Shown piece by piece: positions 25,795 through 34,621 of a stretch of 64,000 bases of DNA (its first letter is position 1; every line of letters begins with the position of its first letter). A model generated the notes under the pieces. That model was not told the DNA's origin. It saw only the letters and a program-made list of their open reading frames with translations, and searched no databases. The stretch spans positions 310,001 to 374,000 of the forward strand of contig NZ_LYPC01000014.1 of assembly GCF_001700435.1 (NCBI RefSeq), given 5' to 3'. Source of the stretch: Paenibacillus pectinilyticus (lineage in GTDB: Bacteria; Bacillota; Bacilli; Paenibacillales; NBRC-103111). A program made the translations under genes and the position numbers.

Positions 25795-27219
25795 ATGTCA
25801 ACAATAGCAGCTAAACAATTTTGGTTCGTGGTAGGTTCGCAGCATCTGTATGGGGAAGAAGCGTTGGCAGAAGTAAAAGCTCACGCACAGACAATGACTG
25901 ATGCCTTGAATAATAGCGGTGTGCTCCCATACCCGCTTGTCTTGCAGGAGTTGGCAGTAACCGCTGATAAAATTACAAACCTCATGAAGGAGGTCAACTA
26001 TCGCGATGAAGTGGCTGGTGTCATCACATGGATGCATACCTTCTCGCCGGCAAAAATGTGGATTCGCGGTACAAAAATGCTGCAAAAGCCTCTGCTTCAC
26101 TTAGCAACACAGTTCAATGAAAGCATTCCTTGGGCTACGATTGACATGGACTTCATGAACCTGAATCAAGCCGCTCACGGCGATCGTGAATACGGCTTTA
26201 TTAATGCCCGTCTGAAGAAACAAAATAAAGTAGTTGTAGGCTACTGGGGACGTCCGGAAGTGAAGCAGCAGATTGCGGATTGGATGGACGTTGCCGTTGC
26301 TTATAATGAAAGCTTCAATATCAAAGTGGCTCGTTTTGGCGACAACATGCGTAATGTTGGTGTAACGGAAGGGGATAAAGTCGAAGCCCAAATTCAATTC
26401 GGATGGACCGTGGACTACTACGGCATCGGAGACCTGGTACAATATGTGAATGCCGTTACAGAGCAAGAAATTGATGATCTTCTTGGCCAGTATGCGGAAC
26501 TTTACGAATTCGATTTCGGCACGAACAGTAAAGAAGCGTGGGAAGCGAGCGTCAGAATCCAAGCAAGCTATGAAATTGCTATCAAGCGTTTCTTGGATGA
26601 GAAAGGTTATAATGCCTTCACGACGAACTTCGAAGATTTGCATGGGATGAAGCAGCTTCCTGGTCTTGCTGTTCAACGTCTGATGGCGCAGGGCTACGGC
26701 TTTGCTGGCGAAGGCGACTGGAAGACGGCTGCGCTTGCTCGCTTGCTGAAAGTGATGAGCCACAATCAAACGACAGGCTTCATGGAGGATTACACGTACG
26801 AGATGGCGGCTGGTCAGGAAGCGATCCTGCAATCCCATATGCTCGAAGTAGATCCTACCTTTGCTAGCAACAAGCCTAAAATCATTGTTTCCCCACTTGG
26901 AATCGGCGGTAAAGAAGATCCGGCGCGTCTGGTATTCGATGGTAAAGCCGGAGACGGCGTCGTCGTATCCATGGTGGACTTCGGCACTCATTATAAATTG
27001 CTAATCAACGAAGTTTCCGCTTTCGAGCCGAAGGAACCGGCTCCTAAGCTTCCCGTAGCTCGTGTACTTTGGAGCGTGAAGCCGAACTTCCAGGATGGGG
27101 TGAGAGCCTGGATAGAGAATGGCGGCGGCCACCATACAGTTGCTTCCTTGAACTTAACGACAGATCAAATCGTAACTTACGCCAAGCTGGTTAACTTGGA
27201 ATACGTCGTTATTAAATAG
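25795..27219 (+). CDS. araA: L-arabinose isomerase
   Basis: 474 residues. It isomerises L-arabinose to L-ribulose, first step of the pathway. Family segments are intact: [16 protein letters not shown] at the N-terminus, the metal/catalytic region [21 protein letters not shown] and [13 protein letters not shown], the [11 protein letters not shown] segment and the C-terminal GGGHHTV histidine motif. It starts 42 nt after araD with AGAGGATG upstream and is last in the operon, followed by strong terminators. Confidence 0.97.
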   Translation: MSTIAAKQFWFVVGSQHLYGEEALAEVKAHAQTMTDALNNSGVLPYPLVLQELAVTADKITNLMKEVNYRDEVAGVITWMHTFSPAKMWIRGTKMLQKPLLHLATQFNESIPWATIDMDFMNLNQAAHGDREYGFINARLKKQNKVVVGYWGRPEVKQQIADWMDVAVAYNESFNIKVARFGDNMRNVGVTEGDKVEAQIQFGWTVDYYGIGDLVQYVNAVTEQEIDDLLGQYAELYEFDFGTNSKEAWEASVRIQASYEIAIKRFLDEKGYNAFTTNFEDLHGMKQLPGLAVQRLMAQGYGFAGEGDWKTAALARLLKVMSHNQTTGFMEDYTYEMAAGQEAILQSHMLEVDPTFASNKPKIIVSPLGIGGKEDPARLVFDGKAGDGVVVSMVDFGTHYKLLINEVSAFEPKEPAPKLPVARVLWSVKPNFQDGVRAWIENGGGHHTVASLNLTTDQIVTYAKLVNLEYVVIK

Positions 27220-27330
27220 TCTGTAAGGCAGATGACGGCGAAAACACCTTGGCAATTTCGTGAGACTTTTGTATAGATCAATATATTAAATATGATCTCA
27301 AGTAGGAGACTGTTCAAAGAGTGGTCAACA

Positions 27331-27381
27331 AAATAAAGGCTGCATACACTGTTCCTTAAGTGATTGCAGTCTTTATTTTAT
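27331..27381 (+). terminator. Terminator of the ara operon
   Basis: 14-bp stem AAATAAAGGCTGCA / TGCAGTCTTTATTT with one G-U pair, T-rich on both sides, 110 nt after araA. Confidence 0.85.
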
Positions 27382-27511
27382 ATGGGACTTATGTCGAACA
27401 TCAGTTTGTTCTAGTGGAGCTATGGCAGATATTAACTAGGAAGATATTACTAAAGTAATGAAGGACTATTTTAATCGGTAAATTATAAACAGGTAATGTA
27501 ACCATGAAACG

Positions 27512-27537
27512 AAACCTTGTTAATTCAAGGTTTTTTT
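27512..27537 (+). terminator. Second terminator downstream of araA
   Basis: AAACCTTG / CAAGGTTT perfect 8-bp stem, TTAATT loop, seven T residues at its end. Confidence 0.85.
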
Positions 27538-27838
27538 ATTAGGGATTTTTTTTGTCGTTTTTTGCTGCAGGAATAACCTGCAAAACATACGAACGACATG
27601 AAAGTTACTCGAAAATGTACACCCCATTGACTCCAGAGATGGATGACCATACTTTATGTACTGAGAACCGGTATTCTTGGAGCAAGTATGTCCGCCAGAG
27701 GTATTCTTGCGCTGTATGCGATTCCATCCCGTGGGGAGTGAGTCAGAAGTCTTGAAAAGCTAGATGGTGGTTATTGATATTTAACGGTGGATGTCGTAAG
27801 TGAGCCGCGGTCCCATGTTGGAATTGTTTCAAAATGCC

Positions 27839-27867
27839 GAATGAAGGATCATGGATATCCTTCATTC
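27839..27867 (-). terminator. Hairpin downstream of the AraC gene
   Basis: Perfect 11-bp inverted repeat GAATGAAGGAT / ATCCTTCATTC with a 7-nt loop. On the minus strand it lies about 110 nt past the AraC stop and is followed by CGGCATTTT. Confidence 0.5.
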
Positions 27868-27978
27868 TCCATGGTGTAGGTGGGCTGGAGACAGTTCTCG
27901 CCATTTCATTCGTATGTTAGGCATGTTGAACGGCATCCTATTTTTTGAGATCTGTTTCAGAAGATTAAGAAATGATGT

Positions 27979-28902
27979 TCATGATTTGCCCATCATAAGG
28001 AGCTGCTCTTTTCTATACCGCTTAGGTGGAATACCCTTCATGCGTTTGAATTGCTTAATGAAATAGCTGGAATGATTAAAGCCTGCTTCAAGCGTAATTT
28101 GCGTTATACTTTTCAAAGGGTCGAGCAGCAATTGCTCGGCTCTTCTTATTTTGATAATCATCACGTATTGCGTAAAGGATGTGTGCATAACACTTTTGAA
28201 AAAACGTGCGAATTGACTGTAGCTCATCATACATTTCATGGCCGCTTCCTCCGCTGATATGGTTTGGTGCACGTTCTCATTAATAGAAGCAAGAAGCTGA
28301 CGAAACGAGGACATGCTAAGTGTCTCATCACCTTCCATCTTCAGCTGATCGGGAGACAGAAGCGCTCGTTGATCGCGAAACAACCAGAGAATAAGTTTGA
28401 AAATGGAAGAGGAAACAGCCAGTTCGAAGCCAAAATCTTTCTCATTATACTCGCGGTACATGTCTTCGACGAGGTCGTGAAGGGCAGGCATGTCTTTGAC
28501 ATCTGGTAGAATCCACTTGTTCAAACCGGCAAGAGGAGAGATATAAGGCAAATAGTATTGTAATTCAAAAGCCAGCTGAGGCATGGGTTTTAATAATTCC
28601 GGATCAAAACCAATCACATAATGCTTGGAAGGTTGATTTAATGCGATTGATACATTATGTACTTCACAAGGATGAATTAATACGAAAGTGCCTTCAGCTG
28701 CTTCAAACCGATGGCTTCCTACCGTAATTGTGGCATTTCCAGAAGCAATATAAATAATTTCCATATGATAATGCCAATGGGATCCAATCTGGTAACCCTC
28801 GTTCACTGTTGTTTGTACACCAACATAAAAAAGACGATCGACATCTGACTGGCGGCTTTGGTTTTTATTTTGCTCAAAATAGGGAGGGAGGATCTGATTC
28901 AT
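27979..28902 (-). CDS. AraC-family regulator (cupin plus HTH)
   Basis: 307 residues. N-terminal cupin ligand domain (GSHWHYHMEIIYIASG, GTFVLIHPCEVHNVSI), C-terminal AraC DNA-binding domain (AAMKCMMSYSQFARFFKS, ITLEAGFNHSSYFIKQFKRMKGIPPKRYR). The start at 28902 has AAGGAGT 7 nt upstream; the frame is open 66 nt further. Divergent from the GH5-like gene at 29027, so that gene is the likely target. Confidence 0.88.
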   Translation of the reverse strand: MNQILPPYFEQNKNQSRQSDVDRLFYVGVQTTVNEGYQIGSHWHYHMEIIYIASGNATITVGSHRFEAAEGTFVLIHPCEVHNVSIALNQPSKHYVIGFDPELLKPMPQLAFELQYYLPYISPLAGLNKWILPDVKDMPALHDLVEDMYREYNEKDFGFELAVSSSIFKLILWLFRDQRALLSPDQLKMEGDETLSMSSFRQLLASINENVHQTISAEEAAMKCMMSYSQFARFFKSVMHTSFTQYVMIIKIRRAEQLLLDPLKSITQITLEAGFNHSSYFIKQFKRMKGIPPKRYRKEQLLMMGKS

Positions 28903-28966
28903 AGAAATGACTCCTTGGTTCGAAAAAGTAGAATCGTTATATTTTTGGATAGTTTTATTATAGTGC

Positions 28967-28990
28967 AAGCGTATCTTTTTTTGTACGCTT
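28967..28990. promoter_or_regulatory. Inverted repeat in the AraC/GH5 intergenic region
   Basis: AAGCGTA-N10-TACGCTT, a 7-bp inverted repeat 37 nt before the GH5-like start, with a further GTACGCTT/ATACGTTA-like echo just after it. Candidate operator; a run of seven T residues in the loop also allows a leftward or rightward hairpin. Confidence 0.4.
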
Positions 28991-29026
28991 AAAATACGTT
29001 ATATTCAACCACAGGAGGCATAATCC

Positions 29027-30967
29027 ATGAATAACTTATTAAATTTGCCTAGCACATTTTTTGTAGGCTGTAATTACTGGGCTTCACACGCTGGGACAGC
29101 AATGTGGTCAGATTGGCAACCGGAACAGGTTGATCTCGACTTGAGAAGATTATCAGAAGCAGGGATTGAAGTAATACGCGTATTCCCGCTATGGCCAGAT
29201 TTTCAACCGATTGAGAATATGTATTCAAGTGAAGGTGAACATTTTGGCTATCGCTTCGGGGAAGAAAGATTGCCGAATACAGAGGCAGGCAAAGCTGGGA
29301 TGTCCGTAGAAATGATGATGCGCTTCCAAGCTTTCACAGAAATCGCGGCTAAATACAACATAAAACTCATCGTTGGACTAATCACAGGATGGATGAGTGG
29401 ACGGTTATTTGTACCTCCAGCACTCAGAGGGAAAGCCATATTGACAGACCCAGATGCGATTCGTTGGCAGGTTCGATTTGTACAATATTTTGTGAAACAG
29501 ATGAAACATAACGATGCCATTATTGCATGGGATCTCGGGAACGAATGCAACGTCATGGGAAAAGTTACTTCCCAGCAAGAAGCTTATGTTTGGACAGCTT
29601 CTATAGCAAATGCGATAAAGGCACAGGATACGACACGGCCATTAATTTCGGGCATGCACAGTCTGTTTCCGACGGGCAATTGGACGATGCAGGATCAAGG
29701 GGAGCTAACGGATATTCTCACAACGCATCCGTATCCTTTTTGGACGAAATACATGGATTTTGATCCGTTAACATCGATTCGTCCTACGATTCATGCGACG
29801 ATGGAAAGCTTATTATACGCACAAATTGGCGAGAAGCCTTGCTTTGCGGAAGAAATGGGAACGATGGGTCCGATGGTGTGCAGTGAGGAAGTGGCTGCAG
29901 CATTTGCACGCACTAGCATGCTTTCACAATGGTCCCATGGTTTTCCGGGCTTACTGTGGTGGTGCGCCAATGATCAAACGAAGCTGAATCATGCCCCCTA
30001 CGATTGGGTAGCGTGCGAAGGTGAGCTGGGTCTCATGACGGAGGAAGGGCGTGTGAAGCCAGCGCTCCAAGAGATGGGGCGGCTCAAGAAAGTGATTCAA
30101 GAACTGCCATTTGGGAAGCTACCTAATCGCACTGTTGATGCCGTGTGCATTTTGAACAGCACGCAGGATCATTGGGCAACAGCCGTTGGAGCTTTTTTAC
30201 TCGCGAAGCAGTCCGGGTTTGAAATTGAATTCCGCTTTGAAGATCAGCCGCTGCCTGACGCAAATTTCTATATGCTTCCTTGTGTTACTGGCGTGTATGG
30301 AGTTGCGAAGCAGCGCTGGGAACAGTTGCTCACTAAAGTACGCGAAGGCGCAACGTTATATTTGTCTTCGAACGACGGCTACATGTTGAATTTTGCTGAG
30401 CTGACTGGATTAACTGTACAGAATCGCAGCCGACGGGTAAACGATGCCATCGCGTTCTTACAAACGGAAGAGGGGGAAATACCATTAACGTTGCCCAGTG
30501 CATTTAAACTGGATTTACGTAACGATCGGGCAGAAGTATTGGCCGCAGAAGCGGATGGAAATCCCGTTCTGACCAAGGCATTCTACGGAAAAGGTGCTGT
30601 GTATTTCTGTGCTCTGCCAGTAGAGCTAGCCATGTCGCAGCAAGCTGGTGTCAGTTACATGCCGGAACAGTTCCCTTATTGGAAAATGTATGAATTGATT
30701 TCGCAAGAGGCACGAAGTACGCGTGTTGTACAAATCAGTGATCCTCAAATTGGAATTACTGAGCATATCACAGACACGCATTCACAGATTGCGGTGGTGA
30801 TTAACTACTCGCCAGAGTTAAGAGAGGTTCCATTGATTTTGAAAGAGGGATGGCAGGTTGAAGCGAGCTTGTACGGAGGCAGACAGAAGGACTGTGAAGG
30901 GAGTACGTTCGTGAATGTAGGTGCGAACGATGCAGTTATTTTAACGTTGCGGAAAGTCAAAGCGTAA
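29027..30967 (+). CDS. Cytoplasmic GH5-like (cellulase/mannanase superfamily) glycosidase with amidotransferase-like C-terminal domain
   Basis: 646 residues, no signal peptide. A TIM barrel occupies about residues 10-365, with general acid/base E173 in WDLGNECN and the nucleophile E275 or E276 in CFAEEMGTMG. The N-terminal FVGCNYWASHAGTAMW and RVFPLWPDFQPI motifs are typical of GH5-like family members of Paenibacillus. Residues about 380-560 (AVCILNSTQDHW, FYMLPCVTGVYG, GATLYLSSNDGYMLNF) resemble the glutamine-amidotransferase-fold trimerisation domain of GH42 enzymes. It probably hydrolyses imported beta-manno- or gluco-oligosaccharides. AGGAGGC precedes the ATG. Confidence 0.75.
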   Translation: MNNLLNLPSTFFVGCNYWASHAGTAMWSDWQPEQVDLDLRRLSEAGIEVIRVFPLWPDFQPIENMYSSEGEHFGYRFGEERLPNTEAGKAGMSVEMMMRFQAFTEIAAKYNIKLIVGLITGWMSGRLFVPPALRGKAILTDPDAIRWQVRFVQYFVKQMKHNDAIIAWDLGNECNVMGKVTSQQEAYVWTASIANAIKAQDTTRPLISGMHSLFPTGNWTMQDQGELTDILTTHPYPFWTKYMDFDPLTSIRPTIHATMESLLYAQIGEKPCFAEEMGTMGPMVCSEEVAAAFARTSMLSQWSHGFPGLLWWCANDQTKLNHAPYDWVACEGELGLMTEEGRVKPALQEMGRLKKVIQELPFGKLPNRTVDAVCILNSTQDHWATAVGAFLLAKQSGFEIEFRFEDQPLPDANFYMLPCVTGVYGVAKQRWEQLLTKVREGATLYLSSNDGYMLNFAELTGLTVQNRSRRVNDAIAFLQTEEGEIPLTLPSAFKLDLRNDRAEVLAAEADGNPVLTKAFYGKGAVYFCALPVELAMSQQAGVSYMPEQFPYWKMYELISQEARSTRVVQISDPQIGITEHITDTHSQIAVVINYSPELREVPLILKEGWQVEASLYGGRQKDCEGSTFVNVGANDAVILTLRKVKA

Positions 30968-30977
30968 TTATATTGTA

Positions 30978-31004
30978 AAGAACCTGCCGACTGGGCAGGT
31001 TCTT
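30978..31004. terminator. Bidirectional terminator
   Basis: Perfect 11-bp stem AAGAACCTGCC / GGCAGGTTCTT with a 5-nt loop between convergent genes. Confidence 0.8.
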
Positions 31005-31026
31005 AGTTGTATTTATAATACTTAAC

Positions 31027-31845
31027 TCATCGAATGTTTGCTTTAAACCTATTCAGCATCCAAGTATTGATCTCCCAAGTATCCGCGACCGGCATGTTCG
31101 TATAAGGCAGTGTATGTAGATAAGGAGGGGGACCAAATTCCGGAGTAAAAGTTATCTGCGGATGGCCTGCTTCACGGCGTTCTTGTGCAATCAGGGTCCA
31201 CCAGTGCAGATGTTGTTTCACATAGGGCTCATAGTAGGGATCCCGCGGGTCTGGAACCTGCGGCCCTTCCGAGTAGCCAATTCTTCCGTGAATATGAATG
31301 GCTCGAGAGATCGCCAGGTTCATGTCTTCATTGGGTTCAAGAGGCATCCCTTCACATGCCACCATCCAATGGCTGAAGTCCGCGTTTATCCGTAATTCAG
31401 GGAATTTTCGCAGCAAGGCGGCAGTCGCCCAAGGCACAAACATGGCTCTTCCGCGGTGCGTTTCATGGGCTACAGGAATTTGAAGGGCCTGTTCAATCGC
31501 AAGCGCTTCCTCGAAAAAAACGCACTGTTGGTCAAACGACATCGAATCCTTCGCACTGTGAGAGACAATAAGGACGGGATTCAGGTCACGGAGCCGAGCT
31601 GTTTTTTCTCGAAAAGAGCCTGCATGGTCTGCTTCTTGCGTGCCGACTTGGCCGATAAATTTCAAGCCCAACCTTTGAAGCCTTTTAACAAATACGGTAT
31701 CATCCTTGGGATTGTGAGGTGGGATGAATTCAATGCCGTCAAATCCGGCTTCCGCAATTTTCTCGATGATCGCTTCCGTTTCTTTATTCATTTGCCATTC
31801 AATGGGGAGCAGATCCCAGAATGACCGGAAACCAAGCACATTCAT
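31027..31845 (-). CDS. Sugar phosphate isomerase/epimerase (xylose-isomerase-like TIM barrel)
   Basis: 272 residues of the AP-endonuclease-2/xylose-isomerase-like fold. Visible marks are IIEKIAEAGFDGIEFIPP, the His/Glu metal site AHETHRGRAMFVPW, LRINADFSHWMVACEG and a late HIHGRIGYSEGPQVPDP. These enzymes isomerise or epimerise free sugars or inositol derivatives. GGAGG sits 8 nt before the ATG. It lies 15 nt downstream of the dioxygenase gene, so the two form one operon. Confidence 0.82.
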   Translation of the reverse strand: MNVLGFRSFWDLLPIEWQMNKETEAIIEKIAEAGFDGIEFIPPHNPKDDTVFVKRLQRLGLKFIGQVGTQEADHAGSFREKTARLRDLNPVLIVSHSAKDSMSFDQQCVFFEEALAIEQALQIPVAHETHRGRAMFVPWATAALLRKFPELRINADFSHWMVACEGMPLEPNEDMNLAISRAIHIHGRIGYSEGPQVPDPRDPYYEPYVKQHLHWWTLIAQERREAGHPQITFTPEFGPPPYLHTLPYTNMPVADTWEINTWMLNRFKANIR

Positions 31846-31860
31846 TCAATATGCCTCCAA

Positions 31861-32613
31861 TTAGCGACTAGGTGTTGATACATTCACAAAGGAATTTCCG
31901 GCAATATCTTTACCGCGTGCCAGCCAAATTTTGTGACCAGGATTTTTTTCTGGAAGCACTTTCGCTTCGGTGGAAAAATAGCGCATGGTGTATCCGCAGC
32001 GGCGATATTCACTTTGGTTGGCTGCAGCGCCGTGCATGATACGTGAATCATGCAGGGAGCATTCGCCGGGTTCGAGTTCAAAATAAACGGCCTTGGATTC
32101 ATCAACATTTTTAATTTGTGTGTTAAATGTATTAGAGGTACCATCGACATTCTCGTATTCGGAGAAACCGTTCTCATGCGTCCCAGGAATGACGCGCATA
32201 CAGCCATTTTCTTTCCAGCTGCGATCAATAGCCAACCACACCGTCACAATACTGTCGAATCGATCCAGGCGTCCATTCCAGTACGCAGAATCTTCATGCC
32301 ATGGCGTGGCGCGCCCTACGAACGGATCCTTACAAATAAAGTGCGAGGACCATAGGCCAATATTGGGTCCAATGATGGGCTCAACAAGATCCAAGACATC
32401 ATCACTTAACAAAAACTCTAGCAATCTTTCGTCGCGGAAATGCGGAGTGTCCAATTCATCAGAAAGCTTACTGCCCTTTAGCGCCAACTGTTCTTCAAAA
32501 ATCGCGGTTAATTCGGCTTGCTTCTCAGCGCTAAATAGCGGCTTTCTGTAGAGTGAGTAGCCTTGTTCCTGATAGAACTGTATTTCTTGGTCATTTAACT
32601 TTAATTGCCCCAT
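31861..32613 (-). CDS. PhyH-family Fe(II)/2-oxoglutarate dioxygenase
   Basis: 250 residues. The facial triad is visible: H106 and D108 in TPWHEDSAYW, and H194 in RIMHGAAANQ, with R204/R205 downstream for 2-oxoglutarate. The ATG at 32613 has GGAGGG 8 nt upstream; a GTG 9 nt earlier is too close to it. The substrate is unknown. Its operon partner is a sugar isomerase and the divergent gene is an AraC regulator, which points to a carbohydrate-derived substrate. Confidence 0.85.
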   Translation of the reverse strand: MGQLKLNDQEIQFYQEQGYSLYRKPLFSAEKQAELTAIFEEQLALKGSKLSDELDTPHFRDERLLEFLLSDDVLDLVEPIIGPNIGLWSSHFICKDPFVGRATPWHEDSAYWNGRLDRFDSIVTVWLAIDRSWKENGCMRVIPGTHENGFSEYENVDGTSNTFNTQIKNVDESKAVYFELEPGECSLHDSRIMHGAAANQSEYRRCGYTMRYFSTEAKVLPEKNPGHKIWLARGKDIAGNSFVNVSTPSR

Positions 32614-32750
32614 GTGTTTCACCCTCCATAAATGTATTGCATTGATTTCTTCTTCTTCATAATATGATAATATACAGATATCATCTTGTTTCGAAATGAT
32701 TCTTATTGTTCTGTATTGATATATATATATTAGAGAGAGGTAGATGTGGA

Positions 32751-33620
32751 GTGCGCATTTACGCCAAGAATGTATTTCAAGATGGGCTTGAATTTCATTA
32801 TGCAGCTTACCGTTCGATTAAGGATATGACGGGGTTGCATGATCATGATTTCTACGAGGTCTTTCTAACCTTTGGAGGCGATGTTTACCATCTTGTGAAC
32901 AATCAGAAGATCATGATGCCTAGTAACACGTTAGTATTCATACGACCGAATGATTACCATGCCTATGAACGAATTGAGCAAGGGGACTGTCAGATTATGA
33001 ATGTTGCCTTCCCTGCACAACTCATGGCATCACTGCAAACGTACTTAGGCCATAGCCGGGTTATCGATCAATTATTGCACGCGCCATTACCTCCCAGCAC
33101 AACGCTCACGCTTTCTGAGACCCATCAATTGTTGGATCGTTTTCAGCAGTTGACGTGGTCAGCTCTTATGAATGAACGTAGTCACGAAGCTGGAATCCTA
33201 TTCAAAATGATGATTACGGAGGTGTTGCTAAAGTTCATCCCTTTTATGGAAGGGGGGAGAGAAGAGAATCTCCCAGCGTGGTTAGAACATTTAAAAAATC
33301 AAATGAGTAAGAAGGAACATTTTACAGTAGGCATAGCAGACATGTATCTCCTCACCGATAAAAGCCCGGAGCATATCAGCAGAAGCATTAAGAAATATTT
33401 TGGCTGCACGCCGACAGATTGGATCAATCATTTTCGGTTGCGTCATGGGGCGAACTTGTTGGTGTCAACGGATATGCAGATTATTGAAGTTGCGATGGAG
33501 TCCGGGTTTGAGAATTTAAGCCATTTCTATCATCGATTCAAAAAGATGTTCTATCTTTCACCTGCGCGTTACAGGAAAGCCAATCGACGTGATGTGATAC
33601 CAAGTTTACCGGCAAAATAA
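32751..33620 (+). CDS. AraC-family regulator divergent from the PhyH/isomerase operon
   Basis: 289 residues from a GTG start (VRIYAKNVF) with GAGAGG 10 nt upstream. N-terminal cupin part (GLHDHDFYEVFLTFGG, FIRPNDYHAYE), C-terminal AraC domain (TVGIADMYLLTDKSPEHISRSIKKYFG, EVAMESGFENLSHFYHRFKKMFYLSPARYRK). Two HTHs are complete. Probably controls the divergent dioxygenase-isomerase operon. Confidence 0.87.
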   Translation: MRIYAKNVFQDGLEFHYAAYRSIKDMTGLHDHDFYEVFLTFGGDVYHLVNNQKIMMPSNTLVFIRPNDYHAYERIEQGDCQIMNVAFPAQLMASLQTYLGHSRVIDQLLHAPLPPSTTLTLSETHQLLDRFQQLTWSALMNERSHEAGILFKMMITEVLLKFIPFMEGGREENLPAWLEHLKNQMSKKEHFTVGIADMYLLTDKSPEHISRSIKKYFGCTPTDWINHFRLRHGANLLVSTDMQIIEVAMESGFENLSHFYHRFKKMFYLSPARYRKANRRDVIPSLPAK

Positions 33621-33650
33621 AAAAAGCCAGCCTAGGGCTAGCTGGCTATT
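33621..33650. terminator. Terminator shared by convergent AraC genes
   Basis: AGCCAGC / GCTGGCT stem with a 9-nt loop. The minus-strand side ends in a run of seven T residues, so it mainly serves the leftward AraC gene whose stop codon it overlaps. Confidence 0.7.
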
Positions 33651-34515
33651 CAAGCAGCCTTAAAAAATCTTCATGTCTACCCGCATTTTCCCTATATGAA
33701 CTAGGCGACATGCCCATCATTTTATGAAACACCTTACCGAAATAACCGACTTCGTGATAGCCACTGCGAGAAGCGATTTCCTTGATGGAGAGATGAGGAT
33801 TTTGCAGCAACTCGGCCGCTTTCTCTATTCTTCGATTACGGAGATAATCCATGGTGCTGACATGATAATAGAGGGGAAACATTTTACATAAATAGTACTT
33901 GTTAAGTCCGGCAACTTCGGCCAAATGATCTAATGATAGGTCGGAAGCATAATGATGATCGATATGACTTGCAACTTTACGGTAAGAAGCCGGTATCTCG
34001 TGCTGAGAGACGGCTTCTTTGCTTTGAAGAAAACGCTGAAGAGCGAGCAACCATTCATAAATGCGCAGGGATAGATCAAAACGGTCACCTATCTGTTTAT
34101 GATTTACATCTTCATAAAGTTTCCATAGCAGAGTAATCGGTAGCGCTTCGGGAGGCAAGGTGATGACGTTGCTGTGCAAACCTATTAGTTCTTTACGCAG
34201 ACCTTCTCCCCGAATCCCCTCGAAACGAATCCAAATGAATTCCCATGGCTCCACGGCATCCGGAGGATACCAGTAGGCGTGATCGCTTGGAATTTGCACC
34301 CACAGAGCCTGATGCTTGCCCATCTCCATCTGTTCCTCTCCGATGCGGAGTCTGCCTGTTCCTTTCAGGGTAAATTGAAAAATAACGCCGGATCCCTCGC
34401 GTTTCATCCCGTCCCAGTGGTAGCGGGCATCACGCCTTATTTCATGGCCAATGGACACAAGTTTAAATAGGTGATGATCTTCGTTGGTATATCGGAATCC
34501 AAAGGAATTTACCAC
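33646..34515 (-). CDS. AraC-family regulator divergent from the GH36-like gene
   Basis: 289 residues from a GTG start with GGAGTGG about 9 nt upstream. The N-terminal domain is the AraC-type cupin (YHWDGMKREGSGVIFQFTLKG, LWVQIPSDHAYWYPP, WEFIWIRFEG). The C-terminal AraC domain has LDHLAEVAGLNKYYLCKMFPLYY and IKEIASRSGYHEVGYFGKVFHKMMGMSPSSYR. Resembles the regulators that sit beside raffinose/melibiose alpha-galactosidase genes. Confidence 0.88.
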   Translation of the reverse strand: MVNSFGFRYTNEDHHLFKLVSIGHEIRRDARYHWDGMKREGSGVIFQFTLKGTGRLRIGEEQMEMGKHQALWVQIPSDHAYWYPPDAVEPWEFIWIRFEGIRGEGLRKELIGLHSNVITLPPEALPITLLWKLYEDVNHKQIGDRFDLSLRIYEWLLALQRFLQSKEAVSQHEIPASYRKVASHIDHHYASDLSLDHLAEVAGLNKYYLCKMFPLYYHVSTMDYLRNRRIEKAAELLQNPHLSIKEIASRSGYHEVGYFGKVFHKMMGMSPSSYRENAGRHEDFLRLLE

Positions 34516-34621
34516 AATTTTTTACCACTCCGTTTCAAAATCTTCCTATTTTTCTTCCATTATAAAGAAGATATACTCAATTTATTGGATAATATATTAC
34601 CACAAAGGAGTATGTTTCTCT

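Larger units (their letters stand above)
27220..27978. other. 759-nt gene-free region with terminators and unrecognised remnants
   Basis: Two terminators (27331-27381, 27512-27537) and a third hairpin (27839-27867) are clear. Between 27550 and 27840 open frames are short and broken. One reads RTGILGASMSARGILALYAI before a stop, which looks like a piece of a membrane protein, but I cannot name it. Confidence 0.5.

Noticed and set aside
26101..26991. 296-codon minus-strand open frame
   Set aside because: It lies entirely inside araA, which is unmistakable on the plus strand; it has no ribosome site and no recognisable motif.
31456..31824. 122-codon plus-strand frame
   Set aside because: It is antisense to the sugar isomerase gene and has no start signal.
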